From the NCBI RefSeq assembly GCF_005049235.1, contig NZ_SUMD01000001.1, positions 558,001-622,000 on the forward strand: a stretch of DNA of 64,000 nt, read 5' to 3'. The DNA is from Rhodococcus oryzae (lineage in GTDB: Bacteria; Actinomycetota; Actinomycetes; Mycobacteriales; Mycobacteriaceae). A program made the translations under genes and the position numbers. Every line of letters starts with the position of its first letter. Position 1 is the first letter of the stretch. This document shows, in pieces, positions 1 to 12,364 of the stretch. A model generated the notes under the pieces. That model was not told the DNA's origin. It worked only from the letters and a program-made list of their open reading frames with translations, and did no database searches.

Positions 1-3000
1 TACGCGACCAGCGACCGGCCACCGGCCGGGCCCTCGAATCCGACCGTCGCCGCGAAATCGACGTCCGGATGAGCGGACAGCACCGCGTCGATCTCGCCCA
101 ACTCGATTCGGTGGCCGCGGATCTTCACCTGCGCATCGGTGCGGCCCAGGTACTCGAGCACCCCGTCCCGAGTCCACCGCACCAGGTCACCGGTCCGGTA
201 CAGCCGCGACCCCGCGGTTCCGAACGGGTTGGCCACGAACCGCTCCGCGGTCAGCGGCAGCCGCGCGTGGTAGCCGCGCGCCAGTCCGACTCCCGACAGG
301 TAGAGCTCTCCCGCGACGCCGACCGGCACCGGATGAAGCCGGGCGTCCAGCACCACGACGTCGGTGCCCACGACGGGACCACCCAGCGCCACCGGCCGAC
401 CCGCGACCATCGGGTCCGAGTGCACCGCGACAACCGTCGACTCGGTCGGCCCGTATGCGTTGAACATCCGTCGGCCCGGCGCCCACCGCTCGACCAGTGA
501 GGCCTCGCAGGCGTCACCGCCGACGACGACGACCTCTAGCTGCTCGAGCCCGGCCGGATCGACCGTGGCCAGAGCCGCGGGGGTCACGAACGCGTGTGTC
601 ACTCGCTGTTCGCGCAGCAGGTCTGCGAGGGCTTCGCCGCCGTAGACGTACGTCGGCGCCACCACCATCGTGGCCGCACCGCCCACCGCGAGCATCAGCT
701 CCAGGACGGACGCGTCGAAGCTGGGCGATGCGAAATGCAGTGTCCGTGAATCGGTCCGCACCCCGTACCGGCCGCGCTGATCGTCGGCGAAGGCGCGGAG
801 GCCGGCGTGGCTGACCACGACGCCCTTCGGGACCCCCGTGGAACCGGAGGTGTAGATGACGTACGCCGGGTTCTCCTGCCGCACCGCACCCAGGCGATCA
901 CCGTCGGCGACATGCGCAGACGACCTGCCCTCGATGCGCTCGACCGCCGCCGCGTCGTCGAGCACCAGCCAGTGCACCGCATCGCTGAGCGCGGGGCGGT
1001 TCCGTCCGACGGTCACGCCGACAACAGCACCCGAATCCGAGAGCATGTGCTCGATCCGCTCGGCCGGGTACGTCGGATCCACCGGCAGGAACGCGGCACC
1101 GGCCTTCGCCACCGCCCACACCGCCGTGACCGATTCGATCGACCGTTCGAGGGCCACCGCCACGCACGACTCGGGGGCGACCCCCATGCCGATCAGTTCG
1201 CGCGCAATACGATTCGAGCGCGCATCCAACTCGGCATAGGACAGAGCTGTCCCCTCGAACACCAGCGCGTGCCCGTCGGGGTTGGCCGCGACGGCGTCGG
1301 CCAGCAGGGACGCCAGGGTCGATTCGGGCAGCTCGGGGCGCGAGGGAGCGCCGCCCAGCTCCAGCAGCGACTCCCGCTCGGCCGCATCGAGGATCTCGAT
1401 GTCGCCGACGGGTGCCGCGGGAGTGCGCACCGCGGCGGTGAGGATCCGCAGGAAACGCGCGGCGAAGGCCACCACGGTCTGCTCGTCGAACAGGTCGGTG
1501 GCGTAGACGAACTCGGCGGCCGCACCCTCGGCGTCCAGCAGCTCACTGACCGTCAGCTGCAGGTCGAATTTCGCGACCCCGACGTCGAGCGGCTCCCGCC
1601 CGATCTGCAGTCCGGGCAGGGCGAACCCGTCGACGGGCAGGTCCTCGAAGGCGAAGACCACCTGGAACAGCGGGTGGTGCGCGGTGGAACGGGCCGGTGC
1701 GGCGACCTCCACCAGACGCTCGAACGCCACGTCCGCGTGCCCGAACGCAGCGAGGTCGACCGCGCGGACCTCGCTGACCAGCTGGTCGAACGAGCGCGCC
1801 CCGCCCACCTCGGTGCGCAGCACCAGGGTGTTGACGAACATGCCGACCACGTCGTCGAGGGCGGACTCGCCGCGGCCCGCGACCGGGGTGCCGATGGCGA
1901 TGTCGGTGGACTCGCTCAACCGGGCGAGCAGCACCGCCAACGCCGCGTGCAGCACCATGAACGGCGTGGCGTTGGCGTGCCGCGCGATCTCCCGGACGCC
2001 GTGGTAGACGTCGGCGTCGATGGTGAAGGGCACCGCGGCGCCCCGGTAGCTCGGCGTCGGGGGGCGACGGTGGTCGTGTGGCAGCGCCAGCAGGTCCGGC
2101 ATGCCCGCCAGTCGCTGCGACCAGTACCCGAGCTGGCGTGCGACCAGCGACTGCGGGTCCGATTCCGATCCGAGGATCTCCTGCTTCCACAGCGCATAGT
2201 CCGCGTACTGGACCTCCAGCGGTCCCCACCCCGGCTCCAGTCCGTGCGCGCGGGCACCGAAGGCGACCATCACGTCACGCGCCAGGGCCTGCATCGACCA
2301 GGCGTCGATGCTGATGTGGTGCACCACCATCGAGAGCACGTGTTCGTCTGCCGCCACCCGGAACAGGCGCAGCCGCACCGGCGGCGCGGCTGTGACGTCG
2401 AACCCGCCTGCCATCTCCGTGAGGAGCCGATCCGCGAGCTCTGCCGGTGCCACCGCTGCGACCGGCAGCTCGACATCGGTGTCGTCCGCGGCGAGGATCA
2501 CCTGGCTGGGGCCGTCGAGCGAATCCGGGTACCGGGTGCGCAGCGACTCGTGCCGCCCCACCACGTCCGCGATCGCCGCCCGCAGCGCCTCGATGTCGAG
2601 TGTGCCGCTCAACCGGAGCGCGACCGCGACGTTGTACGCACCCGAGTCCGTGTCGAACTGGTTGAGGAACCACATCCGAGACTGCGCCGGTGACAACGGG
2701 ATCCGCTCCGGACGCTCTGCCCGGACCAGTGGTCGGCGCGTGCCCGTTCCGACTGCGTCGTCCAGTGCAGCGGCCAGCGCGGACACCGTCGGCGACTCAA
2801 ACAGATCCCGCACACTCACCCGCACGCCCAGCTCCGAGTCGAGCCGCGCGAGCAGACGGGTGGCGAGCAACGAGTTGCCGCCGAGGTCGAAGAAGTTATC
2901 GGATGCGCCGACCTGAGGCTTCCCGAGCAACTCCGCACTGATCCGTGCGACCACGATCTCGGTGGCGGTGGCGGGAGCGACGAATTCTGCGCCCGTGAAC

Positions 3001-6000
3001 TCGGGTTCCGGCAGCGCCTTCCGATCGAGCTTGCCGTTCGCGTTCAGCGGGAATTCGTCGAGGACGACCAGCACCGACGGCACCATGTACGCGGGCAGGT
3101 CGCGTCCCAGTGCTTCGAGCACACCCGCCCGGTCGATCTCCGCGCTCGGCGCGGGCACCACGTATCCGGCAAGGAACTCGCCGGACCCGCCGCCGCACAG
3201 GACCACCGCGGCCTGACCGACCGTCTCGCCGCGCGTCAGCGCCGCCTCGATCTCGCCGAGTTCGATCCGCTGCCCGCGCAGCTTGACCTGGAAGTCGGAC
3301 CGTCCGATGTACTCCAGGTGTCCTTCACCATTCCAGCGAACCAGGTCACCGGTGCGGTACATCCGCTCACCGGGCGCCCCGAAATGGTTGGCCACGAACC
3401 GGTCCGCAGTGAGGTCGAACCGTCCCCCGTAGCCGCGGCCAACACCGACGCCGCCGACGTAGAGCTCACCGGCAACCCCGGGCGGGACCAGCCGCAACCG
3501 GTCGTCGAGCACATAGAGGTCGAGATTCGCGATCGGAGATCCGATCGGCACACTGGCCACGTCCGAGACCGCCGCCGGGTGGCACGAGACCACGTCCGAC
3601 GCCTCCGTGGGGCCGTAGCTGTTCACCACCCGCAGATCCGAATTCATCAGTGCCGCGATCTTGCCGACCCGGATCGACTCACCACCGAGGACCACCAGCT
3701 CCAGCCCGGACAGGACGCCGTCGACATCGGTGTCCACGACAGCCTCGAACGCGCTCGGCGACATGTTCGCCACCGTGACACCGCCGCGTCCGACGACCCG
3801 CAGGATGTCCCACGGATCGAAACCGTCCGCCGCCAGATGGATCGTGCGGCCGTCGGTCAGCGCGGCCCACACGTTCTTCTGGGTCAGGTCGAAGCTCGGC
3901 GACGACGCCACCAGCAGCCCGCCCTCGGCAGGCAGCAGGCGGCGGTACCACGCGAGCGTGTTCTCGATGCCCGCCATCGGCACCAGCGTCGGCTTCGGCT
4001 TACCCGTCGAACCCGAGGTGGAGATGACGTATCCCAACCGCAGCCCCGCGCCCGGCTCCCGCCACCGATCGGCCGGACGCGACACCTCGCCTTCCGGTGC
4101 GGCGAACTCGTCCAACGCGACGACCGCGACCGGCAACTGCCGCGCCGACCCGCTCACCACGCATCGCGCACCGCTGTTCTCGATGACCGACTCGATCCGC
4201 TCGACCGGATAGGTCGGGTCGATCGGCGCGTAGGCCGCGCCTGCCTTCCACACCGCCAGCATCGCGACGATCCACTCGACCGACCTCGGCAGCAGCAGCG
4301 CCACCACGTCGTCGGCACCGACGCCCCGCCGGATCAGATCCTGGGCGAGCGCGGTCGACCGACGGTCGAGTTCGCGGTACGACAGCGACTGATCGCCCGC
4401 CACCACGGCCGCGGCATCGGCTCGCAGGGCCGCCTGCGCGCCGAACAGCGCGACCGGAGACCGGACTTCGGCGGGCAGCCGATCGCCCCGCGACCATTCG
4501 AGCATCCGGTCCCGCTCGCCCTCGGCGAAGAGGTCGATCTCCCCGATCGCCAGGGCCGGGTGCACCGCCATCGTGTCCAAGATGCGGATCAGCCGGGAAG
4601 CCAACAGCGTCACGGCATCCCGATCGAAGGACAGCGGGCTGTACCGCAGGTTCAGTCGCAGCTGCGGGTCGAGGATCGACATCAGCGTCAGCGGGAAGTG
4701 CGTCGCGTCGTGTGCGTCGAGGTCGAGCACCCGCATTCCGCCGATGTCGGTGTTCTCGTCGAATCCGGACTTGTCGACCGGATACGACTCGAACACCGTC
4801 AAGGTGTCGAAGAGCTCCCCCAGGCCGACCGCAGCCTGGATGTCGCCGAGTCCGACGTGATGGTGATCGAGCAGGTCCGCCTGGTCGGCCTGCAGCCGGG
4901 ACAGGAAGTCCGAGACCGACTCGTCCTGATCGACTCGGACGCGGACGGGCACGGTGTTGATGAACAGGCCCAGCATGGACTCGACGCCTGCCAGCTGCGG
5001 CGGGCGCCCGGATACGGTGGCGCCGAAGGTGACGTCGTCGCGGGAGAGCAGCCGGGCCAGCAGCAGCCCCCACGCCGCCTGGATCACCGTGTTCACGGTC
5101 ACCCCGCGCTCGCGGGCCATCCGGCCGATCCCGTCCTCCAGCCCGGAGGGCAGATCGACGACCAACTCCTCGGGCAGCGGTCCCTGCTCCCCCGGCAGGC
5201 GGGCAGGCGCGAGCAGGGTGGGTTCGGTGACGCCGTCGAGTGCGTGACCCCAGGCCGCGTGCGCGGCCGCGGTGTCACAATCGGCCAGCCAGGCGAGGTA
5301 CTCGCGATACGAGCGCGGCCGGGCCAGGCCCGCGATGTCGGCGCCGGCGGCATACGAGATCAACAGTTCCCGCACCAGCAGCGGCATCGACCAACCGTCG
5401 AGCAGGATGTGGTGATTGGTGATAGCGAGCACGTACCGCTCGGGCGCCGTGCGCACCAACAGGATCCGCAGTAGCGGCGGGCTGTCCATCGGGAACCGAG
5501 CGGTCCGCTCGTCGTCCAGGAGCTTCTCCAGGCGCACGTCGCGCTCGTGCTCGGGCAGCGCCCGGACGTCCACCTCCCGCCACGGCAGGTCGACTCGCTC
5601 GACCACGATCTGCACGGCGGAACCGTCCTCCGCGTAGCCGAACGCGGTACGCAGATTCTCGTGGCGCCGAACCAGATCCGTTGCGGCGGAACGGAGCCTG
5701 CTCGAATCGACGACCCCCGCCAGGTTCAGCCGCAGCTGCGCGGTGTACACGTCCACCGTCTGCTCCGACAGCTCGGCGTGGAAGAGCAGGCCGCGCTGCA
5801 GAGGCGAGAGCGGCCACACGTCGGACAGCAGCGGGTACCGGCTCTCCCACCGCTCGATCTCGGCCTGGCCCACCCGGACCAGCGGGAAGTCCGAGGGCGT
5901 GAACCCGCCCGCGGCGGGCCGCTCGGCGTGCGCCGCGAGCCCCACCAGCGCACGCTGCCACAGGCCGGCGAGCTCGGCGACGTCGTCGGCGGTCAGCAGT

Positions 6001-9000
6001 CCGGTCGGGAACGCGAAGGTCGCCGAGAGCCGCGGCCCGTCGACTCCGTCGTCGACCACCGCGTTGACGTCCACCACTGCCCCGACGGTCAGGTCGGAAC
6101 CGCTGGCGGCGTTGAGGTCCGGTGCTTCCGGGTCCGGGACCCACCCGAGACCCCGCATCGACTCGGGCACCTGGGCCGCGCCGGTGCGTCCGAGGTAGTT
6201 GAAACTGACCTGAGGCACGGGCAATGACGCGAGGACCGGGGAGGTCATCTCGTCGAGGTACCGCAGCACGCCGAACCCGACACCGCGGTTCGGAACCGCG
6301 TGCAGTTGCTCCTTGACGGCCTTCATCACTGCGCCCGCCGCGTCGCCCCCGTCCACGGCGTCGGCGAGATCAACCCCGGTCAGGTCGACACGCACCGGGA
6401 ACAGGCTGGTGAACCAACCCACCGTCCTCGACAGGTCAGCACCGGCGACGGCCTCGTCCTCGCGGCCGTGGCCCTCGAGGTTCAGCAGGAGCGAGGGCAA
6501 CTCGAGCCCGCGATCCCGGCGCCATGCCGACACCGCAACGGCGAGTGCCGAGATCAGCCCCTCGCTGACTCCACATCGGAAGGCCGCGGGCAGGGCGGTC
6601 AGCAGGGATTCGGTGACGGCGGTGGTCAGCTCCACCCGCACCCGGCCCGCGGTCTTCACCGTGTCCAGATCCGGGTCGAGGTCCCTGGCGCCGAGCGCCG
6701 GGTCCGGACCCGAGAGAACACCAGTCCAGTAGTCCATTTCGCCTGCGAACGTCTTCGCGGCGGCGGTATCGGCGACGCCGTGGGCCCACCTGCGCAGCGA
6801 GGTCCCGATCGGCGCGAGTTCCGGGGCGGCGCCTGCGGAAGCCTGCATCCATGCCTGCGCGAGGTCGGGGACGATGGTGCGCCACGACACCCCGTCGACG
6901 ACGAGGTGGTGGGCGACGATCAGGAGCCGGTCCGCCGATTCCGTTGTCAGCCATACGAACTGGATCATGATTCCGTCGGCGGGGTCGAGTCGGCCCGCAG
7001 CCGTCTCGCACTCCTCGAGCAGGGCTTCGGCCATGCCGTCCGGGGTGACGGTGACCCTGTGCAGCAGCTTTTCCGGGTCGAGCGAGCCGGCCCGGGTCTC
7101 GAAGACCCAGCCATCGCCGTCGGGCAGGAACCGCGAGCGCAGCGCGTCGTGACGATCGGTCAGCGCGGTGACGGCGGCGGTCAGCGAGGCGTGGTCGACG
7201 CCGTCGGGCAGGGTGAGGGCGATCGCCTGGAAGAACGTGCCCGGGCCGCCGCGGTCGAGCATCGAGTGCACGATCGGCGTCAGCGGCACCGTTCCGATGC
7301 CCCCGCCTGCGAGCTCCTCGAGCGCAGCGTTCTCCGAACCCTCCACCTCGACTGCGATCTTGGCGATCTCGGCGATGGTCTTGCGCTCGAAGACGTCCCG
7401 CGCCGAGAACCGCAGTCCGCGGGCCTTGGCCCTGGCGACGAGCTGGATGGCGATGATGCTGTCGCCGCCGACCGCGAAGAAGGACTCGTCGACACCGATG
7501 CGCTGGACGCCGAGCAGCTCCGACACCACCTCCGCGATCAGCTTCTCGGCCTCGGTGACCGGTTCGCGGTACTCCGCCGTGGCGGTGCCGAACACGGGGA
7601 TGGGCAACGCGCGCCGATCCAGTTTGCCCGCGGTGGTCAGCGGGACGTGGTCGATCACCATCACCGCGGACGGCAGCATGTGACCGGGGAGGAACTCCCC
7701 GGCGCGGGTGATGACAGCGGCCGGATCCACCGCGTGACCGGTCCGGGGACGCACGTAGGACACCAGCGCGATCGCGCCGTTGCTGCGCTCGTGCGCGATG
7801 GTGACCGCGAAGTCGATCCCGTCCTGCGACGTCAACGCGGCGTCGATCTCGCCGAGCTCGATCCGGAATCCGCGGATCTTGACCTGGTGGTCGGCGCGTC
7901 CGACGAACATCAGCTCGTGATCGGGCGTCCACCTGACCTCGTCGCCGGTCCGGTACATCCGAGAACCGGGCTCCGCGAAGGGATTCGCGACGAAACGGTC
8001 GGAGGTCAGCCCCCGCCGGTCGTGGTATCCGCGGGCCAGCGCCGGGCCCGCCAGGTACAGCTCACCAACGGCCCCCACCGGCACCGGGCGGAGCAGGCGA
8101 TCGAGCACAAGGGCGCTCGCACCCTGGATCGGCGCGCCGATGGTGATCCGATCGTCCACCGAGAGCGGGCGGCCGGTCGTGATGACGATCGTCGTCTCGG
8201 TCGGCCCATAGCTGTTGGTGAACCTGCAGACGTCGGCGAACTTCCCGACCAGGTCCGGGGTGCAGACGTCGCCACCCACGACCACCGCCTGCAGGTCGAC
8301 GAGACCCTTCGGGTCGACCGACCCGAGCACGGTCGGCGCCGAGATGATGTGGGTGACCCGCTCCGATCGCAGCAGGTCCACGAGGTCCTCGCCGCCGTAC
8401 ACCTCGGGAGGGGCCACCACCATCGTCGCGCCCGCGGTGAAGGCCTGCAGCATCTCGAAGACCGAGGCGTCGAAGCTGGCGGACGAGAAACGCAGCACCC
8501 GGGAGGCCGAGGTGATCGCCAGCTCCTGGCGCGCCGCGGCCGCGAAGTTGACCAGACCGGCGTGGGTGACCACCACGCCCTTCGGCAGCCCCGTCGATCC
8601 GGAGGTGTAGATGACGAACGCCGGGTTTCCGATGCGCAGCGGACGTCGCCGGTCCGCGTCCGTGACCGGATCCGTCGGCAGCACCGAGTACCGGGCGGTC
8701 GTCTCCTCGTCGTCCGTGACCAGCCAGTCGACCGAGGACGGCAACGCACCGCGCTGCGCCGCCGTGGTGAGCCCGACCAGGACGCCGGAGTCGGTGACCA
8801 TGTGCAACTTGCGATCGACGGGCAGTTCCGGGTCGATGGGCAGGAAAGCCGCACCGGACTTCGCCACGGCCCACACGGCCACGAGCGCCTCGACCGACCG
8901 GGCGAAGGAGAGGGCCACGAACGACTCCGGGCCGACGCCGCTGTCGATCAGCAGCCGAGCGAGCTGGTTCGACCGGGCATCGAGTTCGCGGTAGCTGACC

Positions 9001-10490
9001 CGATCCTCGCCCGCGACGATCGCGAGGCCGTCCGGATTTGCCGTCGCACCGTCCGCGAACAGGTCCGGCAGCAGGCGGGCATCGGAGGCCGCGGGCCCAC
9101 GCAGCGGCACCAGCTCCGCGCGCTCGTCGTCGTGCAGCACGTCTAGATCGGACACCAGCGCGGCACGATCGGCCGCGGCGAACTGCGTGAGGTACTCCAG
9201 GAACCGCGCGTGGTGCCCGTCCAGGTCCTCGGCGGTGTACAGGTTCGGGTTCGCCTCGAAGTCGATGTGGGGCCGGCTCCCGGCGACGCTCGGGTAGATG
9301 TTGACGGACAGGTCCTCGACCGGCCCGGTGGTCAGGACCCGCATTTGCCCGATCAGGGCGCCAAGGCGGATCTCGCTGTGGAACATCATGATGTTGATCG
9401 CGGGACCGAAGAATCCACGCTGTCCAGCACCGGAGCCGAGTCCGCGCCGGATGTCCTCGTGGCGGTAGCGCTGGTGGCGCAGCGCCCCGGTCAGTTCCAA
9501 CTGCACCTGGGAGACGAGGTCCGAGACGGTCGTCTCGTTGCCGACCTGCACCCGCAGCGGGATCACGTTGGAGACCATGCCGCCGGATCGGCGCATCCGC
9601 GCGGTCGTCCGGGCCGACACGGGCAGGCTCAGCGCGACATCGCTCTCGCCGGTCAGCCGGGAGAGGAAGGCCGCGACCGCGGCGATGGCGGTCGGGGTGA
9701 ACTGGGAGTCCTGTCCCTCCATGGCTGCCTCGGTCGCAGCGGCCATCGGCCCGCCTGCCACCAGCGAGAAGGCGCCGACCGCCGCGGTGCTTGCGGCGAG
9801 GCTGATCGCCTCGGGCAGGTCCCGGGTCCGCTCCATCCAGTACTCGCGGTCCTTGGCGAACCGGGTGGACTCCCGGTATCGAGCCTCGTCCTCGCAGATC
9901 TCACGGACGGGACTGGCCGTGAGCTCGGCTGCGGGTCTGCCCTCGGCGGTCGCCGTGTACAGCTCGGCCACGCGGTTCATGTACGTCATCGCGCCGAATC
10001 CGTCGAGCACGATGTGGTGGATGCGGGCGTACCAGTAGTAGTGGTGGTCCCCGAGCCGCAGGACGGCGGACTCGATCAACCGGTCCGTCAACAGGTCGAT
10101 CGGAGCGCTGTACTCGGCACGCATCCAGTCCTCGGCCGCCCGAGCCGGATCGGCCGAGGACCGCAGGTCGATGACCTTCATCTGGTCGTTGAGCGTCTCG
10201 TCGACGACCTGGGCGGGCTCACCGCCGCGTTCGACGATCCGCAGCATCCCGGTGCCCATCTCCCGCGAGCCAAGGGCCCCCGCGGCCCGCAGGGTCTCGA
10301 CGTCGAGGTCACCGACCACCTCGACACACTGGGCGATCGTGATCGGCACGTCCGGCAGCAGGTGCTGCGCGAACCAGATCCCGCGCTGCGCAGCCGACAG
10401 CGGGAACGCCTCGGCACCTCGGTCCGCATCCAGCTGCGGATGCGAGTGGCGGGGATCGGACTCACGGACAGCGTCGCGTGCAGGAACCAC
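1..10490 (-). CDS. Multimodular non-ribosomal peptide synthetase, C-terminal part beyond the left edge
   Basis: One uninterrupted frame runs leftward from a GTG at 10490 and leaves the window without a stop (about 3,496 codons). The GTG is the only start after the in-frame TAG just upstream, and GAGAGG sits 8 bases before it. Domains by residue: C1 about 24-450 (HHIVLDGFG near 158, EntF-like YWYARIHH context); A1 about 470-960 ([11 protein letters not shown] near 627, GKLDRRALP near 952); PCP1 GGDSI near 1008; E about 1060-1500 ([10 protein letters not shown] near 1192, EGHGRE); C2 about 1550-1990 (HHILLDGWS near 1693); A2 about 2000-2490 ([12 protein letters not shown] near 2157); PCP2 GGNSL near 2537; C3 from about 2597 (HHISIDAWS near 2723); A3 from about 3080 ([11 protein letters not shown] near 3213), cut before its A10 motif. 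Hand-aligned specificity residues are DAFIVGSIVK (A1), DLKNVGSDVK (A2) and DALFVGAVV (A3). The E domain implies a D-configured first residue. The product is unknown. No MbtH-like, thioesterase or exporter gene lies in the window. Confidence 0.95.
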   Translation of the reverse strand, partial: MVPARDAVRESDPRHSHPQLDADRGAEAFPLSAAQRGIWFAQHLLPDVPITIAQCVEVVGDLDVETLRAAGALGSREMGTGMLRIVERGGEPAQVVDETLNDQMKVIDLRSSADPARAAEDWMRAEYSAPIDLLTDRLIESAVLRLGDHHYYWYARIHHIVLDGFGAMTYMNRVAELYTATAEGRPAAELTASPVREICEDEARYRESTRFAKDREYWMERTRDLPEAISLAASTAAVGAFSLVAGGPMAAATEAAMEGQDSQFTPTAIAAVAAFLSRLTGESDVALSLPVSARTTARMRRSGGMVSNVIPLRVQVGNETTVSDLVSQVQLELTGALRHQRYRHEDIRRGLGSGAGQRGFFGPAINIMMFHSEIRLGALIGQMRVLTTGPVEDLSVNIYPSVAGSRPHIDFEANPNLYTAEDLDGHHARFLEYLTQFAAADRAALVSDLDVLHDDERAELVPLRGPAASDARLLPDLFADGATANPDGLAIVAGEDRVSYRELDARSNQLARLLIDSGVGPESFVALSFARSVEALVAVWAVAKSGAAFLPIDPELPVDRKLHMVTDSGVLVGLTTAAQRGALPSSVDWLVTDDEETTARYSVLPTDPVTDADRRRPLRIGNPAFVIYTSGSTGLPKGVVVTHAGLVNFAAAARQELAITSASRVLRFSSASFDASVFEMLQAFTAGATMVVAPPEVYGGEDLVDLLRSERVTHIISAPTVLGSVDPKGLVDLQAVVVGGDVCTPDLVGKFADVCRFTNSYGPTETTIVITTGRPLSVDDRITIGAPIQGASALVLDRLLRPVPVGAVGELYLAGPALARGYHDRRGLTSDRFVANPFAEPGSRMYRTGDEVRWTPDHELMFVGRADHQVKIRGFRIELGEIDAALTSQDGIDFAVTIAHERSNGAIALVSYVRPRTGHAVDPAAVITRAGEFLPGHMLPSAVMVIDHVPLTTAGKLDRRALPIPVFGTATAEYREPVTEAEKLIAEVVSELLGVQRIGVDESFFAVGGDSIIAIQLVARAKARGLRFSARDVFERKTIAEIAKIAVEVEGSENAALEELAGGGIGTVPLTPIVHSMLDRGGPGTFFQAIALTLPDGVDHASLTAAVTALTDRHDALRSRFLPDGDGWVFETRAGSLDPEKLLHRVTVTPDGMAEALLEECETAAGRLDPADGIMIQFVWLTTESADRLLIVAHHLVVDGVSWRTIVPDLAQAWMQASAGAAPELAPIGTSLRRWAHGVADTAAAKTFAGEMDYWTGVLSGPDPALGARDLDPDLDTVKTAGRVRVELTTAVTESLLTALPAAFRCGVSEGLISALAVAVSAWRRDRGLELPSLLLNLEGHGREDEAVAGADLSRTVGWFTSLFPVRVDLTGVDLADAVDGGDAAGAVMKAVKEQLHAVPNRGVGFGVLRYLDEMTSPVLASLPVPQVSFNYLGRTGAAQVPESMRGLGWVPDPEAPDLNAASGSDLTVGAVVDVNAVVDDGVDGPRLSATFAFPTGLLTADDVAELAGLWQRALVGLAAHAERPAAGGFTPSDFPLVRVGQAEIERWESRYPLLSDVWPLSPLQRGLLFHAELSEQTVDVYTAQLRLNLAGVVDSSRLRSAATDLVRRHENLRTAFGYAEDGSAVQIVVERVDLPWREVDVRALPEHERDVRLEKLLDDERTARFPMDSPPLLRILLVRTAPERYVLAITNHHILLDGWSMPLLVRELLISYAAGADIAGLARPRSYREYLAWLADCDTAAAHAAWGHALDGVTEPTLLAPARLPGEQGPLPEELVVDLPSGLEDGIGRMARERGVTVNTVIQAAWGLLLARLLSRDDVTFGATVSGRPPQLAGVESMLGLFINTVPVRVRVDQDESVSDFLSRLQADQADLLDHHHVGLGDIQAAVGLGELFDTLTVFESYPVDKSGFDENTDIGGMRVLDLDAHDATHFPLTLMSILDPQLRLNLRYSPLSFDRDAVTLLASRLIRILDTMAVHPALAIGEIDLFAEGERDRMLEWSRGDRLPAEVRSPVALFGAQAALRADAAAVVAGDQSLSYRELDRRSTALAQDLIRRGVGADDVVALLLPRSVEWIVAMLAVWKAGAAYAPIDPTYPVERIESVIENSGARCVVSGSARQLPVAVVALDEFAAPEGEVSRPADRWREPGAGLRLGYVISTSGSTGKPKPTLVPMAGIENTLAWYRRLLPAEGGLLVASSPSFDLTQKNVWAALTDGRTIHLAADGFDPWDILRVVGRGGVTVANMSPSAFEAVVDTDVDGVLSGLELVVLGGESIRVGKIAALMNSDLRVVNSYGPTEASDVVSCHPAAVSDVASVPIGSPIANLDLYVLDDRLRLVPPGVAGELYVGGVGVGRGYGGRFDLTADRFVANHFGAPGERMYRTGDLVRWNGEGHLEYIGRSDFQVKLRGQRIELGEIEAALTRGETVGQAAVVLCGGGSGEFLAGYVVPAPSAEIDRAGVLEALGRDLPAYMVPSVLVVLDEFPLNANGKLDRKALPEPEFTGAEFVAPATATEIVVARISAELLGKPQVGASDNFFDLGGNSLLATRLLARLDSELGVRVSVRDLFESPTVSALAAALDDAVGTGTRRPLVRAERPERIPLSPAQSRMWFLNQFDTDSGAYNVAVALRLSGTLDIEALRAAIADVVGRHESLRTRYPDSLDGPSQVILAADDTDVELPVAAVAPAELADRLLTEMAGGFDVTAAPPVRLRLFRVAADEHVLSMVVHHISIDAWSMQALARDVMVAFGARAHGLEPGWGPLEVQYADYALWKQEILGSESDPQSLVARQLGYWSQRLAGMPDLLALPHDHRRPPTPSYRGAAVPFTIDADVYHGVREIARHANATPFMVLHAALAVLLARLSESTDIAIGTPVAGRGESALDDVVGMFVNTLVLRTEVGGARSFDQLVSEVRAVDLAAFGHADVAFERLVEVAAPARSTAHHPLFQVVFAFEDLPVDGFALPGLQIGREPLDVGVAKFDLQLTVSELLDAEGAAAEFVYATDLFDEQTVVAFAARFLRILTAAVRTPAAPVGDIEILDAAERESLLELGGAPSRPELPESTLASLLADAVAANPDGHALVFEGTALSYAELDARSNRIARELIGMGVAPESCVAVALERSIESVTAVWAVAKAGAAFLPVDPTYPAERIEHMLSDSGAVVGVTVGRNRPALSDAVHWLVLDDAAAVERIEGRSSAHVADGDRLGAVRQENPAYVIYTSGSTGVPKGVVVSHAGLRAFADDQRGRYGVRTDSRTLHFASPSFDASVLELMLAVGGAATMVVAPTYVYGGEALADLLREQRVTHAFVTPAALATVDPAGLEQLEVVVVGGDACEASLVERWAPGRRMFNAYGPTESTVVAVHSDPMVAGRPVALGGPVVGTDVVVLDARLHPVPVGVAGELYLSGVGLARGYHARLPLTAERFVANPFGTAGSRLYRTGDLVRWTRDGVLEYLGRTDAQVKIRGHRIELGEIDAVLSAHPDVDFAATVGFEGPAGGRSLVA

Positions 10491-10951
10491 GGGTAGAACC
10501 TCTCGAGATGATTGCTAAGCCCGAAGAGACTCGGCGATTAGGCAAGTGTCCAGTTGACGGGGCGATGTGTGGGCAATGTGTGGTTTGCGGCGGTGGTCCT
10601 TCAGTGCCGACGGCGAGTGCTGGGCACGCGAATTACGCACGCGGATCGGCGCGTGTCTGTGCGGGAGACTACGAGACACCGCGGGCTTCGCGCATGCGAA
10701 TGGTCCAATTGTCCGACAAATAACACGGGAGCCCTCAGATCGGTTCGACATCGAATCGATGCAGGTCAACGTGCCACACGGCGGCGAACGACGATTCTGT
10801 GACCGGCGTTTTGCCGCAGTCCGAAACCGCGAACTATACACTTCTTCCCGCGCGAGGACCGCGCCGATCGACGTCGGCGCGGGCGGCACACCCGGCGCCG
10901 TCAGCTTAGAATCGACGGCGACCCATTTGCCGCCTCGTCAGGAGATCCCCA
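10491..10951. promoter_or_regulatory. Divergent intergenic region between the NRPS and sseA
   Basis: This 461-bp region separates two divergent start codons and holds no convincing gene. Visible signals are an 11-bp inverted repeat TTGTCcGACAA at 10709-10719, a hairpin GCGCCGA/TCGGCGC with arms 10861-10867 and 10874-10880, and a possible -10 hexamer TAGAAT at 10907-10912, 40 bases before sseA. The sseA ribosome binding site AGGAGA lies at 10940-10945. I looked for an IdeR/DtxR box on the NRPS side and found no good match, so iron control of the NRPS is not supported here. Confidence 0.45.
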
Positions 10952-11848
10952 GTGCCCGTAGCGCCCGACCCGAACCCCTCCTTCGCGGCGTACGCCCATC
11001 CCGAACGACTGGTCACCTCCGAATGGTTGGGCGCTCACATCGGCGCACCGGGCGTCAAGATCGTGGAGTCGGACGAGGACGTGCTCCTCTACGACGTCGG
11101 CCACATCCCGGGCGCGGTGAAGATCGACTGGCACCTCGACCTCAACGATCCGGTGACCCGCGACTACATCGACGGCGAGGCCTTCGCGGACCTGATGAGC
11201 CGTAAGGGCATCAGGCGCGATGACACCGTCGTGATCTACGGCGACAAGAGCAACTGGTGGGCCGCCTACGCGCTGTGGGTGTTCACCCTCTTCGGCCACG
11301 AGGACGTGCGACTGCTCGACGGGGGTCGGGACGCGTGGATCGCGGAGGACCGGGGCACCACGCTCGACGTGCCGGAGAACCCGCGCACCGACTACCCGGT
11401 GGTCGAGCGCGACGATGCCGCGATCCGCGCCTTCAAGGACGACGTCCTCGGCCACCTGGGCAAGGGACCGCTGATCGACGTCCGTTCCCCCCAGGAGTAC
11501 ACCGGCGAGCGCACCCACATGCCCGACTACCCGGAGGAGGGCGCCCTCCGCGGCGGCCACATCCCGACCGCGGCGTCGATCCCGTGGGCGAAGGCCGCGG
11601 CGCCGGACAGCCGGTTCCGCTCCCGCGCGGAGCTGGAGGAGATCTACGCCGCCTACGCACCGACCGACGACGTGGTCGCGTACTGCCGTATCGGCGAGCG
11701 GTCGAGCCACACCTGGTTCGTGCTCACCCACCTGCTCGGCTTCGACAAGGTGCGCAACTACGACGGCTCCTGGACCGAGTGGGGCAACGCGGTGCGGGTC
11801 CCGATCGCCAAGGGCGAGGAGCCCGGAGAGGTCCCGGCTACCGCATGA
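10952..11848 (+). CDS. sseA: Thiosulfate/3-mercaptopyruvate sulfurtransferase (SseA type)
   Basis: This 298-residue two-domain rhodanese transfers sulfane sulfur from a donor such as thiosulfate or 3-mercaptopyruvate to an acceptor through a cysteine persulfide. The inactive N-terminal rhodanese domain covers about residues 15-140 and the catalytic domain about 165-290, with active-site loop CRIGERS starting at Cys245. The GTG start at 10952 follows AGGAGA with 6-base spacing, giving N-terminus MPVAPDPNP. The stop overlaps the next ATG (ATGA), so it is translationally coupled to the SufE-like gene. That pairing suggests SseA passes persulfide sulfur to the SufE-type carrier. The order sseA, SufE-like, accA3 is as remembered for M. 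tuberculosis Rv3283-Rv3285. Confidence 0.93.
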   Translation: MPVAPDPNPSFAAYAHPERLVTSEWLGAHIGAPGVKIVESDEDVLLYDVGHIPGAVKIDWHLDLNDPVTRDYIDGEAFADLMSRKGIRRDDTVVIYGDKSNWWAAYALWVFTLFGHEDVRLLDGGRDAWIAEDRGTTLDVPENPRTDYPVVERDDAAIRAFKDDVLGHLGKGPLIDVRSPQEYTGERTHMPDYPEEGALRGGHIPTAASIPWAKAAAPDSRFRSRAELEEIYAAYAPTDDVVAYCRIGERSSHTWFVLTHLLGFDKVRNYDGSWTEWGNAVRVPIAKGEEPGEVPATA

Positions 11849-12258
11849 GTCTGCCCGAGCCCCTCGCCGAGATCGTCGACGACTTCGCCGCCGTCGACGG
11901 TCAGCAGAAGCTGCAGTTGTTGCTCGAATTCAGCCGCGAACTCCCCGATCTGCCCGCCGAGCTCGAGCAGGCGGCGATGGAGCCGGTCCCCGAGTGCCAG
12001 TCGCCGCTGTTCCTCTCGGTCGACGCCGCCGACCGGGAGCACGTGCGGTTGCACTTCAGCGCCCCGCCTGAGGCGCCGACGACGAGGGGCTTCGCGTCGA
12101 TCCTGCACCAGGGCCTCGACGGCCAGAGCGCTAAGGCGATCCTCGATGTCCCCGCCGACTTCTATTCGGCGCTCGGCCTCGCGGAGGCGGTGAGCCCGCT
12201 CCGGCTCCGCGGGATGTCCGCGATGCTGACGCGCATCAAGCGACACCTCACGGACTGA
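11845..12258 (+). CDS. SufE-family sulfur acceptor protein
   Basis: A 137-residue SufE-like protein. The family accepts persulfide sulfur on a conserved cysteine and passes it on, classically from SufS to SufB in iron-sulfur cluster assembly. The cysteine is present as Cys51 in the context PECQSPLFL, at the same residue number as in E. coli SufE. Length is typical. The ATG at 11845 overlaps the sseA stop by four bases, so the partner here is probably the rhodanese SseA rather than a cysteine desulfurase. It is followed at once by a strong hairpin, so the two genes probably form one transcription unit. Confidence 0.88.
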   Translation: MSLPEPLAEIVDDFAAVDGQQKLQLLLEFSRELPDLPAELEQAAMEPVPECQSPLFLSVDAADREHVRLHFSAPPEAPTTRGFASILHQGLDGQSAKAILDVPADFYSALGLAEAVSPLRLRGMSAMLTRIKRHLTD

Positions 12259-12274
12259 TCGAGACCTGCACACC

Positions 12275-12310
12275 GACCCGCCCGCCGGTAGACTCCCGGA
12301 CGGGCGGGTC
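12275..12310 (+). terminator. GC-rich hairpin after the sseA/SufE operon
   Basis: A perfect 10-bp inverted repeat, GACCCGCCCG at 12275-12284 and CGGGCGGGTC at 12301-12310, encloses a 16-base loop that can pair further (CCGG with CCGG). It starts 17 bases after the SufE-like stop. There is no long T run, which is common for actinobacterial terminators. It could also attenuate the next gene, 55 bases downstream. Confidence 0.6.
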
Positions 12311-12364
12311 AGTGTTGTCCTACCCATCCATCAGCACACCACTCGCAAGAATTGGATGTTGCCA

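Noticed and set aside
807-10496. Very long plus-strand open frames (807-2693, 3318-5474, 6300-9146, 9210-10496)
   Set aside because: They are antisense to the NRPS, rich in Arg, His, Gln and Gly, and show no family motifs. The minus strand carries complete C, A, PCP and E motifs throughout in a single frame.
10491-10951. IdeR/DtxR iron box for the NRPS
   Set aside because: The best segment, around TTAGGCAAG near 10538, matches only about 8 of 19 consensus positions.
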